Shown here in pieces: positions 1 to 7,078 of a DNA stretch of 34,487 nucleotides. Position numbers and translations under genes: made by a program. The stretch spans positions 1-34,487 of the forward strand of contig LVAK01000001.1 in assembly GCA_001604035.1 (NCBI GenBank). The letters are read 5' to 3'. The DNA is from Clostridiales bacterium Firm_05. Its GTDB lineage: Bacteria; Bacillota; Clostridia; Oscillospirales; Ruminococcaceae. Within the stretch, counting starts at the first letter, position 1. The number at the start of each line of letters is the position of its first letter. A model generated the notes under the pieces. The model was given only the letters and a program-made list of their open reading frames with translations. It made no database searches and was not told the origin of the DNA.

Positions 1-29
1 CGACGTAATACTGCCTGAAAGGGGGACAT

Positions 30-266
30 ATGATGAGGGAACTTATCAGAAACTATGAGCATAGCCGGGAACTGGCTGCGGAACGCATACATCAGCTAAC
101 AAAGGAACGGAATATGCTCAGAAAAAACGGAGACACCACACGTATACAAGAGCTTGATCTTGAACGGAGGATACGCCTGCTCTATACTGAGCAGGGCGAG
201 CTTGCCGGGATAGTGGAACATCTTACCGGCTATGCAAGGAGAGTGGAAGAACGTGGCAATACGTGA
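30..266 (+). CDS. small coiled-coil hypothetical protein
   Basis: A 78-residue protein I do not recognise. It is highly charged (many Arg and Glu), has no hydrophobic segment, and its pattern of Leu/Ile spaced among charged residues over about residues 5-70 suggests a helical, possibly coiled-coil, cytoplasmic protein. A run of five G at 21-25 serves as ribosome binding site. It sits 4 nt from the ATG at 30 and 7 nt from a second ATG at 33, so the second may be the real start. The 3' end overlaps the next gene, a sigma-region-4-like protein, which suggests translational coupling and a joint role. The gene lies at the window edge, so its upstream partners are not visible. Confidence is good that it is coding because of the SD and the coupling, but no function can be assigned. 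Confidence 0.6.
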   Translation: MMRELIRNYEHSRELAAERIHQLTKERNMLRKNGDTTRIQELDLERRIRLLYTEQGELAGIVEHLTGYARRVEERGNT

Positions 267-549
267 AAGCTACTCCGATTCATTCTCAGGCGAGGCTGAT
301 AAGGGCATAAGGAACATACTGGGCTATGACGGCGATGAGCTGCCGGCGCAGAGACTGAGAAAAGTTCTGTTAAAAGTAATAAATAATGAGCTTACACCGA
401 GACAAAAGGAAATAATTATGCTATACTATTTTAAGGGGATGGATACTGTAAAGATAGCCGAAAGGCTGGGTATCTCCCAGCAGGCAGTATCAGCGGCAAT
501 GTGCCGGGGAAGGCTCCGTATCTTCCGGATACTGCAATACTATATATAA
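253..549 (+). CDS. sigma-70 region 4-like helix-turn-helix protein
   Basis: Probably a small DNA-binding protein. The C-terminal half reads LTPRQKEIIMLYYFKGMD followed by a TVKIAERLGISQQAVSAA segment. This is the classic sigma-70 region 4 / LuxR-like HTH, with the recognition helix around ISQQAVSAA. No sigma region 2 is present at about 98 residues, so it is not a complete sigma factor. Comparable short region-4 proteins occur as phage or accessory regulators. I prefer the GTG at 253 because AAGGAG at 237-242 lies 10 nt upstream. The ATG at 232 has no SD and would give 105 residues with a longer overlap of the preceding gene. The N-terminal part is acidic and unassigned. It is likely co-transcribed with the upstream coiled-coil gene. 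What it regulates is unknown. Confidence 0.7.
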   Translation: MAIRESYSDSFSGEADKGIRNILGYDGDELPAQRLRKVLLKVINNELTPRQKEIIMLYYFKGMDTVKIAERLGISQQAVSAAMCRGRLRIFRILQYYI

Positions 550-652
550 AAAAGCCGGAGACGGCAGGCATTGGAATACAGAGAGCATACCCGGGATGCA
601 TTCCGGACGGACGCTCTGCTACGGCCTGACCGACGAAGATCGAGGAATAAAA

Positions 653-1981
653 ATGAATACTCCTATCTATGACTATATAAAAAAATATGCGGCCTCAGGA
701 ACTGTCAGAGTCCATATGCCCGGCCATAAGGGCAGGGCGCCTGTAGCCGGACTTGAAGCACTTTACAGATGTGATATCACTGAGATTTGCGGTGCAGACA
801 GCCTGTTTGAAGCTGACGGGATAATCGCAGAGAGCGAGAAAAATATGTCCTCGCTTTACGGAACTGCCGCAACAGCCTATTCTGCCGCAGGTTCTACTCT
901 GTGCATACAGGCTATGCTGGCCATAATGAAAAATGAGGGCAGGCGTGTCATCGCACTGAGGAACGTTCACAGAGCCTTCCTGAACGCCGCAGCTCTCCTT
1001 GATATGGATGTGGAATGGTCTATGCCGGACTATAACGGCGGTATCCTTTCCGGCAGGGCTGATATGAAGGATATAGAAAGGCTGCTTGCTGCGGATGAGC
1101 GTCCTGCCTGTGTGTACGTCACATCTCCGGACTATACCGGCGTTATTGCAGACATACCGGCGCTGAGCAGACTTTGCAGAAAGTACGGGGCAAAACTTAT
1201 CGTGGATAACGCTCACGGTCCTCATCTGGCGTTCATGCCTGAAAATATCCACCCCATTGCTCTCGGAGCAGATATGTGCTGTGATTCGGCACATAAAATG
1301 CTGCCGGCTCTTACCGGAGCGGCAATGCTGCACACATCCCGCAGTGAATATGCCCCTCTGCTGAAACAGGCTATGGGACTTTTCGCAAGCACCAGTCCCT
1401 CCTATCCGGTGATGATGTCGCTGGATATGTGCAACAGGTATATTGCCGAGAGCATAAGAAGTGATATATCAGTAAATCTTGAAAGGCTGGCTGCCTTCCG
1501 TGAAAAATTCAGCGGAGATATCCTGTTCAGCGGAGATGATCCCTTCCATGTGACTATAAGAGCGGCAGAAAGCGGATATAACGGCATCGACTTTGCTCAG
1601 AAGCTCCGTGAGAACGGCACGGAATGCGAATATGCCGACCATGACACAGTGATACTGCTGATGGCTCCTTTCAGTACGGATGAGGACTTTGCCGGACTTT
1701 CTGCGGCTGTTTTGGCGACTGTCAGGAAGTCAGAGAAAACAGCTCCGGCAAAAGCTGCTTTTGCGCCGAAGCTGCCTGAAAAGGCTATGAGCATAAGAGA
1801 AGCAGTATTTGCTCAGTCGGAGGTCATACCTGTTGAACAGGCGGAGGGCCGTATCTGCGGAGCGGTGCTGGTACCCTGTCCGCCTGCCATACCCATTGCC
1901 GCAAGCGGTGAGGTAATAAACCGGGAATGTATAAATATTTTCAAAAGGTATGGAATTGAAAGCGTAAGTGTGGTAAAATAG
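653..1981 (+). CDS. Orn/Lys/Arg decarboxylase family PLP enzyme (YaaO-like)
   Basis: Fold-type I pyridoxal-phosphate enzyme of the Orn/Lys/Arg decarboxylase major family, about 442 residues. Visible features are the N-terminal VHMPGHKG motif, DITEICGADSLFEADGII, a cofactor-binding VDNAHGPHLAF segment and the PLP lysine in DSAHKMLPALTGAAMLH. The C-terminal decarboxylase domain follows. The length fits the short Bacillus YaaO/SpeA-like group rather than the roughly 700-residue enterobacterial enzymes. Known family members decarboxylate arginine, lysine or ornithine to polyamine precursors; the substrate cannot be read here. ATG 653 is chosen because GAGGAA at 642-647 precedes it, and the 19 codons before it do not resemble the family. 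It is followed by holB and ricT, the Bacillus yaaO-holB-yaaT neighbourhood, but without tmk. Confidence 0.88.
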   Translation: MNTPIYDYIKKYAASGTVRVHMPGHKGRAPVAGLEALYRCDITEICGADSLFEADGIIAESEKNMSSLYGTAATAYSAAGSTLCIQAMLAIMKNEGRRVIALRNVHRAFLNAAALLDMDVEWSMPDYNGGILSGRADMKDIERLLAADERPACVYVTSPDYTGVIADIPALSRLCRKYGAKLIVDNAHGPHLAFMPENIHPIALGADMCCDSAHKMLPALTGAAMLHTSRSEYAPLLKQAMGLFASTSPSYPVMMSLDMCNRYIAESIRSDISVNLERLAAFREKFSGDILFSGDDPFHVTIRAAESGYNGIDFAQKLRENGTECEYADHDTVILLMAPFSTDEDFAGLSAAVLATVRKSEKTAPAKAAFAPKLPEKAMSIREAVFAQSEVIPVEQAEGRICGAVLVPCPPAIPIAASGEVINRECINIFKRYGIESVSVVK

Positions 1982-2022
1982 TAATCAGTGAAAACGTAAC
2001 TTTTCCCATGAAGGTAAATACG

Positions 2023-3003
2023 ATGAACGATAAAATTTTTGGAAATCAACAATTGCTCTCCACTATGGAGGCTATGGCGGAAAGCGGAAGGACTGCCCAT
2101 TCCCTTATACTCTACGGCGAAAAGGGCAGCGGCAGAAGAACTATTGCCGCTTATTATGCCAAGCTGATAATGTGCAGGGATAAAAAAGACGGCAAGCCCT
2201 GCGGAGTGTGCAGTGCCTGCCGTACAATAGCTGACGGAGCAAATCCGGATGTGATATACCCTCAGCGCAGCGGAAAGCTGGGAGGCTACTCTGTAGAGAC
2301 TGTGGCTTCTATGGCTGCTGATGCCTTTGTTAAGCCCAATAACAGCAGCGGTGCAAAGGTATACATTTTCACGGATTGTGATAATTTCGATATACGTCCG
2401 CAGAACAAGCTGCTCAAGCTTATAGAAGAGCCGCCGGATTATGCATTCTTTATATTTACTGCAAAGTCCAAATCGGCTTTCCTCGCAACGATCATCTCAC
2501 GCTGCGTCTGCTTCGGAGTGTCTCCCTGTACCGAGGAGGAGGCAAGGGAAGCACTTGAACTGAAAGGCGCTGCACCTGATGATATAAACAGGGCTGTAAG
2601 CTGCTTCCACGGCAATATAGGCAGGTGCCTTGACTATATCAATGATGAGAGCCTTCGCAGCAGGGTGGATTTGACAAAATCCCTTGCAGATAGTATAATA
2701 AGAAGAGATGAATACAGTCTTAATTCCGTTATATTCCCCGCAAGCCGTGACAGGAACGAGGGAGTGGAGATACTCTCGATGCTCGACCTGCTGGTGCGTG
2801 ATGCAGCCGTGCTGGGCAAGGATGCTTCCGCACAGGCCATAGGCTGCTGCAAGGAGGCCGCACAAAGGCTTTCAGAGCAGATAACTGCCTATCAGGCTGC
2901 AAGGATGCATATGCATATAGAAAAAGCCAGAAGGGCTATCAACTGCAATGTGAGTATGCCGCTGGTACTGGCTTCACTGTGTGCGGATATAATGGATACC
3001 TGA
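2023..3003 (+). CDS. holB: DNA polymerase III delta' subunit
   Basis: Clamp-loader delta' subunit, an AAA+ protein that with delta and tau loads the beta sliding clamp at the replication fork. The 326-residue protein has a P-loop-like LYGEKGSGRRT in which the usual Lys is Arg, in keeping with an ATPase-inactive delta'. It also has a zinc-binding cysteine set (C...CGVCSAC), KLLKLIEEPPDYAFFIF and the SRC motif in TIISRCVCF, which supplies an arginine finger in trans. ATG 2023 is preferred over 2008 because AAGG at 2011-2014 lies 8 nt upstream and the protein then begins MNDKIFGNQQ, typical of the family. It is followed after 26 nt by ricT, which has its own strong SD. The assignment is secure from motifs plus neighbourhood. 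Confidence 0.92.
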   Translation: MNDKIFGNQQLLSTMEAMAESGRTAHSLILYGEKGSGRRTIAAYYAKLIMCRDKKDGKPCGVCSACRTIADGANPDVIYPQRSGKLGGYSVETVASMAADAFVKPNNSSGAKVYIFTDCDNFDIRPQNKLLKLIEEPPDYAFFIFTAKSKSAFLATIISRCVCFGVSPCTEEEAREALELKGAAPDDINRAVSCFHGNIGRCLDYINDESLRSRVDLTKSLADSIIRRDEYSLNSVIFPASRDRNEGVEILSMLDLLVRDAAVLGKDASAQAIGCCKEAAQRLSEQITAYQAARMHMHIEKARRAINCNVSMPLVLASLCADIMDT

Positions 3004-3029
3004 TAATTGCATAGTATAAAGGAGCATTT

Positions 3030-3896
3030 ATGAAAGAAATAGTCGGCGTGCGCTTTAAAAGCGTAGGAAAAATATACTACTTCTCACCGGGAGATATCCA
3101 GGCCAATGTGGGAGATCATGCCATTGTTGAAACAGTAAGAGGTGTGGAGTGCGGCGAAGTAGTCATTGCCAACAGACAGATAGAGGACAATGAGATAAGC
3201 TCTCCTCTCAAGCCTATAATAAGGATAGCTACTCCGGCAGACCTCAAGACCGTTGAGCGCAATAAGGAGCGTGAGAAGGAAGCCTTCGCTGTATGCGAGG
3301 AAAAGATCGCTTTCCGCAAGCTTAAGATGAGCCTTGTTGACGTTGAGTGTACCTTTGATAACAACAAGCTGCTGTTCTACTTCACGGCTGAGAACCGTGT
3401 AGATTTCCGTGAGCTGGTAAAAGATCTGGCAGCAGTGTTCCGCACACGTATCGAGCTCCGCCAGATAGGCGTGAGAGATGAGGCAAAGATCCTTGGCGGT
3501 CTGGGCATATGCGGAAGAGAATTCTGCTGTAAGGGATATATGGGCGACTTCCAGCCCGTTTCAATAAAAATGGCAAAAGAGCAGGGACTTTCACTGAATC
3601 CCACAAAGATCTCAGGTACTTGCGGAAGACTTATGTGCTGCCTTAAAAATGAGCAGAATGTCTATGAGGAGCTGCTTAAGATAACTCCTAAGGTTGGCGC
3701 TATCGTAGTTACTCCCGACGGTGACAAGGGCAAGGTCGAGGACGTAAACCTTATAACCGGTAAGCTCCGGGTAAAAACCGAAAAGTCTGAGGTGCCTGCT
3801 ACCCTTGACAGGAGCGAGGTAAAGCTCCTTAAGGACGGCAATATAAGAGTGAATAAGGATGAGCTGAAAGCTCTGAAAAACCTTGAGGATCAGTAA
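3030..3896 (+). CDS. ricT: PSP1-domain regulatory iron-sulfur protein RicT (YaaT)
   Basis: 288-residue PSP1-domain protein orthologous to Bacillus YaaT/RicT. In Bacillus, RicT with RicA and RicF forms a complex binding [4Fe-4S] clusters that affects RNase Y processing, competence, biofilm formation and sporulation. The diagnostic cysteines are present: CGREFCC and, about 40 residues later, CGRLMCC. The N-terminal EIVGVRFKSVGKIYYFSPG and the repeated acidic/basic PSP1 core are also typical. AAAGGAG ahead of ATG 3030 is a strong SD. Its stop overlaps the queH start by one base (TAATG), so the two are translationally coupled. RicA and RicF are not in the window. The function in this anaerobe is inferred from the family only. 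Confidence 0.9.
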   Translation: MKEIVGVRFKSVGKIYYFSPGDIQANVGDHAIVETVRGVECGEVVIANRQIEDNEISSPLKPIIRIATPADLKTVERNKEREKEAFAVCEEKIAFRKLKMSLVDVECTFDNNKLLFYFTAENRVDFRELVKDLAAVFRTRIELRQIGVRDEAKILGGLGICGREFCCKGYMGDFQPVSIKMAKEQGLSLNPTKISGTCGRLMCCLKNEQNVYEELLKITPKVGAIVVTPDGDKGKVEDVNLITGKLRVKTEKSEVPATLDRSEVKLLKDGNIRVNKDELKALKNLEDQ

Positions 3897-4519
3897 TGCA
3901 GCCCAAGGTGAATTACGGGAGAATGCTGGACGAGAAGCTTGCAGAGCTTGAACGCTCCGGCGAGAAGCCTTCGCTTCTGCTCCATGCCTGCTGTGCGCCT
4001 TGCAGCAGCCATACCCTTACATATATCGCAGAAAGATTCAGGATAACCCTCTATTTCTATAACCCCAATATCGCTCCGGAAGAGGAGTACAAATTCCGCT
4101 GTGAGGAGCTGAAAAGGCTCGTCAGGGAAATGGGACTGGATATAGAAGTGCTGGAGGGAAAATATGATCCTGCGCCGTTCTACGAGCTGGCAAAGGGACT
4201 GGAGGAGCTTCCCGAAAGAGGAGAGCGCTGCCGGAAATGTATTGAGCACCGCCTGCGTATATCTGCATTGAAGGCAAAGGAGCTGGGCTGCGATTACTTC
4301 ACTACTACACTGACGATAAGCCCCCATAAGGACTGCGCTTTTATAAACGAGTGCGGCGGACGTATCGCAGAGGAGTACGGTGTGCCGTATCTCTTTTCGG
4401 ATTTCAAAAAGCATGACGGATATAAACATTCCATTGAGCTTTCAAAGCAGTATAATTTGTACCGCCAGAATTACTGCGGCTGCGTATACAGCCGTATGGC
4501 GAGAGATAAGGAGCAGTAA
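3896..4519 (+). CDS. queH: epoxyqueuosine reductase QueH
   Basis: DUF208/QueH family. It catalyses the last step of queuosine synthesis, reduction of epoxyqueuosine to queuosine in the wobble position of GUN-anticodon tRNAs, and is the non-cobalamin alternative to QueG. The 207-residue protein carries the family signatures: LLLHACCAPCSSHTL near the N-terminus, YNPNIAPEEEY, YDPAPFYELAKGLE, GERCRKCIEHRL, FTTTLTISPHKD, and a C-terminal NYCGCVYS cysteine pair. The CC, CxxC and CGC cysteines are those expected for an iron-sulfur cluster plus redox pair. It overlaps ricT upstream and the YbaK-like gene downstream, each by one base (TAATG), so the three are one coupled unit. The early queuosine genes are not in this window. 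Confidence 0.92.
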   Translation: MQPKVNYGRMLDEKLAELERSGEKPSLLLHACCAPCSSHTLTYIAERFRITLYFYNPNIAPEEEYKFRCEELKRLVREMGLDIEVLEGKYDPAPFYELAKGLEELPERGERCRKCIEHRLRISALKAKELGCDYFTTTLTISPHKDCAFINECGGRIAEEYGVPYLFSDFKKHDGYKHSIELSKQYNLYRQNYCGCVYSRMARDKEQ

Positions 4520-4995
4520 TGGGAAAAGAGTTAAAGACCAACGCAATGCGTTTCCTTGATAAAAGCAAGATAGACTATACAGTACAGACCTATGAGTGCG
4601 AGGAGTTTATCGACGGTATACATACTGCCGAAAAGCTGGGACAGCCTCTGGATGAGACCTTCAAGACACTTATCGCTCACGGCAAGACCGGGAATTATTA
4701 TTGCTTCCTGCTGCCGGTGGCTCTGGAGCTTGACCTGAAAAAAGCAGCTAAGAGCGTGGGCGAAAAGTCGGTGGAGCTGCTCCATGTTAAGGACATAACC
4801 AAGGTCACAGGCTATGTCCGTGGAGGCTGTACTCCTATCGGCATGAAAAAGCAGTTCATGACTGTGATACATAATACTGCCGAGGCAATGCCGCTGTTCT
4901 ATATAAGCGGAGGCCGCATAGGTACGCAGATAAGACTCTCTCCACAGGAGCTCGTGAAAGCGATCCGTGGCAAGTTTGAGGATATAATAATGTGA
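4519..4995 (+). CDS. ybaK: Cys-tRNA(Pro)/Cys-tRNA(Cys) deacylase, YbaK/EbsC type
   Basis: 158-residue YbaK/ProRS-editing-domain protein. Known YbaK proteins hydrolyse mischarged Cys-tRNA(Pro) after release from prolyl-tRNA synthetase. Features seen are the MRFLDKSKIDYTVQTYE start, AEKLGQPLDETFKTLIAHG with a lysine in the catalytic position of the family, YYCFLLPVALELDLKKAAK, a KVTGYVRGGCTPIGMKK loop, and a GGRIGTQIRLSPQEL C-terminus. The length matches the stand-alone family. The gene starts one base inside the queH stop (TAATG). It is the last gene of the leftward group, followed by two hairpins. Together with QueH it is a tRNA-fidelity or tRNA-modification pair. Confidence in the family is high; exact tRNA specificity is inferred. 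Confidence 0.9.
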   Translation: MGKELKTNAMRFLDKSKIDYTVQTYECEEFIDGIHTAEKLGQPLDETFKTLIAHGKTGNYYCFLLPVALELDLKKAAKSVGEKSVELLHVKDITKVTGYVRGGCTPIGMKKQFMTVIHNTAEAMPLFYISGGRIGTQIRLSPQELVKAIRGKFEDIIM

Positions 4996-5023
4996 AAAAG
5001 TCAGATCTCACATGATATCAATT

Positions 5024-5046
5024 ATGGGCGCACAATGTGCGCCCAT
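5024..5046 (+). terminator. perfect 10-bp hairpin after the ybaK-like gene
   Basis: ATGGGCGCAC at 5024-5033 and GTGCGCCCAT at 5037-5046 form a perfect 10-bp stem with a three-base AAT loop, 28 bases after the ybaK-like stop. It is followed by a weak T stretch (ACGATTTTC), so it is a plausible but imperfect terminator for the plus-strand operon. Confidence 0.5.
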
Positions 5047-5110
5047 ACGATTTTCTGTGTATTTGCTTTTGTATGAGATGCCACCTCGGCATCCCATTAC
5101 ATTTTTCGGA

Positions 5111-5145
5111 ATTAAAAAACTCCTCCGTTTCCGGAGGAGCTTTTT
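5111..5145. terminator. bidirectional intrinsic terminator between convergent operons
   Basis: CTCCTCCG (5120-5127) and CGGAGGAG (5132-5139) form an 8-bp GC-rich stem. On the plus strand it is followed by CTTTTT. On the minus strand it reads as a GAAA-tetraloop hairpin followed by TTTTTTAATT. It therefore ends the minus-strand gene at 5147 and also backs up the plus-strand operon. Its core is identical to a hairpin over the SD of the same minus-strand gene (5425-5440). Confidence 0.88.
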
Positions 5146-5146
5146 A

Positions 5147-5419
5147 TCAGTTACCGAGGGCTTTTTCCAGCCACACATTTGCGATATCAAGAGCCTCGTA
5201 AAGGCCGCATTCCTTCTCGGTATTCTTCACGAAAGCCTTCATCGGATCCTCAGCCTTTGTAGCCATCTGGATAACTCTCACCTTTTTTGCTGACTTATCA
5301 TCGTTGGTAGCAACGATCTGTATCCAGATAACAAAAGGATCAGACATATATCCATAATAGAGCTCATTGCCCTTTCTTACCAGCGGGTATCCCTTATACA
5401 TAAAAAACTTGTCATTCAT
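5147..5419 (-). CDS. conserved small hypothetical protein
   Basis: A 90-residue soluble protein I do not recognise. It is rich in aromatic residues near the N-terminus (MNDKFFMYKGYPLVRKGN, then YYGYMSDPFVIWIQI), with a central charged stretch and a helical C-terminus ending in a leucine/tryptophan segment. The pattern suggests a small alpha/beta fold. ATG 5419 is chosen because GGAGG lies 7 nt upstream; the 11 codons before it would include the SD itself. It follows the DUF4340 gene by 48 bases and is probably the last gene of the Gld-like ABC operon. The SD is part of a CTCCG-GAAA-CGGAG hairpin, so translation may be controlled, and a terminator with the same core follows the stop. No function can be assigned. 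Confidence 0.7.
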   Translation of the reverse strand: MNDKFFMYKGYPLVRKGNELYYGYMSDPFVIWIQIVATNDDKSAKKVRVIQMATKAEDPMKAFVKNTEKECGLYEALDIANVWLEKALGN

Positions 5420-5424
5420 AGTAG

Positions 5425-5440
5425 TCCTCCGTTTCCGGAG
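5425..5440 (-). promoter_or_regulatory. hairpin covering the SD of the 90-aa gene
   Basis: On the minus strand CTCCG-GAAA-CGGAG (5 bp, GNRA-type tetraloop) contains the GGAG of the ribosome binding site directly upstream of ATG 5419. The 16 bases CTCCGGAAACGGAGGA are identical to the core of the terminator at 5120-5139 behind the same gene. This could reduce initiation. Confidence 0.5.
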
Positions 5441-5467
5441 CAGCATATCCATCAGATGCGCTCCTCA

Positions 5468-7078
5468 TCATTTCCATGTGGTAACGAAATCTTCATTTGT
5501 ATCGAGTCTTGCAATATTATCAACAAGAGTCTGAGCATATGATTTTACACCATAAAATTTCGGGCTGCCGTCAAAAACGATAAGCGTCTTCATAGCTGAA
5601 TAGTCATAGAATTCCACTGTATGCTTCTCATTGAGATAACAGTCGTTATACTCTATAGATACCATCGGCTTACCTGAAGGTATCTCAGCGTCAAGAGCAA
5701 ATTCCTCACCGTTTGATTGTACGAGGAAGGAATAAAGACGTCTGTAGCGCTCAGAGTCAATGAGCTTGCCGTTTCGTGTAACATCGAAGTCGTCAGAATC
5801 GCCTTTTGTACGAACCATACTCTCATCCTTCGGAGTTATCTTGAACTCCTCCCTGCGGCCGTCAGCAGTCTCATACACCATACTGTCAATGTTCCATACC
5901 TGACTGGTCAAGATAAGTCTTGAAGCAATATCTATCGGCATTACATTTATCCACGGCACAAGGCTCTCTGATACGGAATAGATCACATTTCCGCCCTCGA
6001 ACATAACATTTGTCCTGCGGTCAGTCTCATCATCTTCCTGAGTATATACCTTACTGAAGAGCATAACATAGGGCTCGTCAGCGCCGTCGCACTTCATTGT
6101 CACACGGCAGTACGGATCATCAAGGCCTGCGTTCTTTATATCATCATCAGTGCAGTGTACCGCATAGACAGTATCGGCAGTAAATCCGAACATACCGTTT
6201 GTAACGCTTTCAGAACGCTCAACTGCAAGATAAGCGTGTACCGGCTCGATAAGCTCATGCTTTGCGGAAGAGCCGCCTGCATTTGCATCGTCGCTGTTCT
6301 TGCCGTATTCTATTACTATGTTGTAATCAATATCGTCACGCTCGATAACAAGGCTTCTCACTATAGGATCACTATCGTCAGCTGACTTTTCAAGCATCTG
6401 GCAATCTATGAAATCATCAGGATTCTTATAGTAATTAGCCAGCTTGGAATCGCTTACGGTATATACTGTATCATTTCCGTCGATCTTGAAGTAGGTCTGT
6501 CCGGGAGATGCAGGATTTTTTATACCGATAAAATATTTCCTTACGACACCGTCCTCGTATGTCATTTCGGCAGTTATCGCCGGAGCATCAAGGCCGAATT
6601 TTGAAAGGTCCTTGCAGTTCTCTTCGATAACTGATGCGGCAGTAACGCCGTTGATATTATTTACAAGAGTGCCTACAAGAGACATATCCATTCTGATATC
6701 CTCATAGCCCTTTATAGTGTAATTCATTACCGGGTTTCCGGCTTCATCTGTTTTTGTTTCATCATATCCGACCTGGATAACACTGAACTGACCGTTCTCG
6801 TTGGTGATATCGACAGTCTTTACAGTGCCCTGAGCCGGATGCATATGCCAGTCATTATCATCTGGCGGTATCTGATCGGGAGTTATAGGCTGAGCTGTGC
6901 TGTCCTCAACGAGAACGATGCCCTCGCCGTAAACTCTTGTAGTGCTCTCCTCAGTGAACTCTGATGAGGAGGAGCTGTCTTTATCCGAATTATCGGTAAG
7001 CTTGAGGGCGGCAAGTCCACCGCCGAGAACGACGAGGACTGCGCCAAGACCGATGATACCCTTGAGCTGTTTATTCAT
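5468..7078 (-). CDS. DUF4340-domain membrane-anchored protein of Gld-like ABC system
   Basis: 536-residue protein with one N-terminal membrane anchor (GIIGLGAVLVVLGGGLAAL) followed by an acidic, Ser-rich linker and a long extracytoplasmic region. That region contains repeated segments of DUF4340 type, such as FGLDAPAITAEMTYEDG, RKYFIGIKNPASPGQTYFKI, DTVYTVSDSKLANYY, and later a second similar repeat (NAGLDDPYCRVTMKCDG). DUF4340 proteins typically lie downstream of GldA/GldF/GldG-like ABC genes, as here; their molecular role is not established. The start overlaps the stop of the GldG-like gene by four bases (ATGA), and GGAG lies 9 nt upstream. I infer it acts outside the membrane with the transporter. 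The substrate is unknown. Confidence 0.85.
   Translation of the reverse strand: MNKQLKGIIGLGAVLVVLGGGLAALKLTDNSDKDSSSSSEFTEESTTRVYGEGIVLVEDSTAQPITPDQIPPDDNDWHMHPAQGTVKTVDITNENGQFSVIQVGYDETKTDEAGNPVMNYTIKGYEDIRMDMSLVGTLVNNINGVTAASVIEENCKDLSKFGLDAPAITAEMTYEDGVVRKYFIGIKNPASPGQTYFKIDGNDTVYTVSDSKLANYYKNPDDFIDCQMLEKSADDSDPIVRSLVIERDDIDYNIVIEYGKNSDDANAGGSSAKHELIEPVHAYLAVERSESVTNGMFGFTADTVYAVHCTDDDIKNAGLDDPYCRVTMKCDGADEPYVMLFSKVYTQEDDETDRRTNVMFEGGNVIYSVSESLVPWINVMPIDIASRLILTSQVWNIDSMVYETADGRREEFKITPKDESMVRTKGDSDDFDVTRNGKLIDSERYRRLYSFLVQSNGEEFALDAEIPSGKPMVSIEYNDCYLNEKHTVEFYDYSAMKTLIVFDGSPKFYGVKSYAQTLVDNIARLDTNEDFVTTWK

Noticed and set aside
695-1333. 212-codon open frame on the minus strand
   Set aside because: Antisense to the PLP decarboxylase-family gene, whose motifs and start are clear; no SD and low-complexity Cys/His/Arg composition.
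5012-5293. 93-codon plus-strand open frame after the ybaK-like gene
   Set aside because: It runs through two hairpins including a terminator and is antisense to the 90-aa gene.
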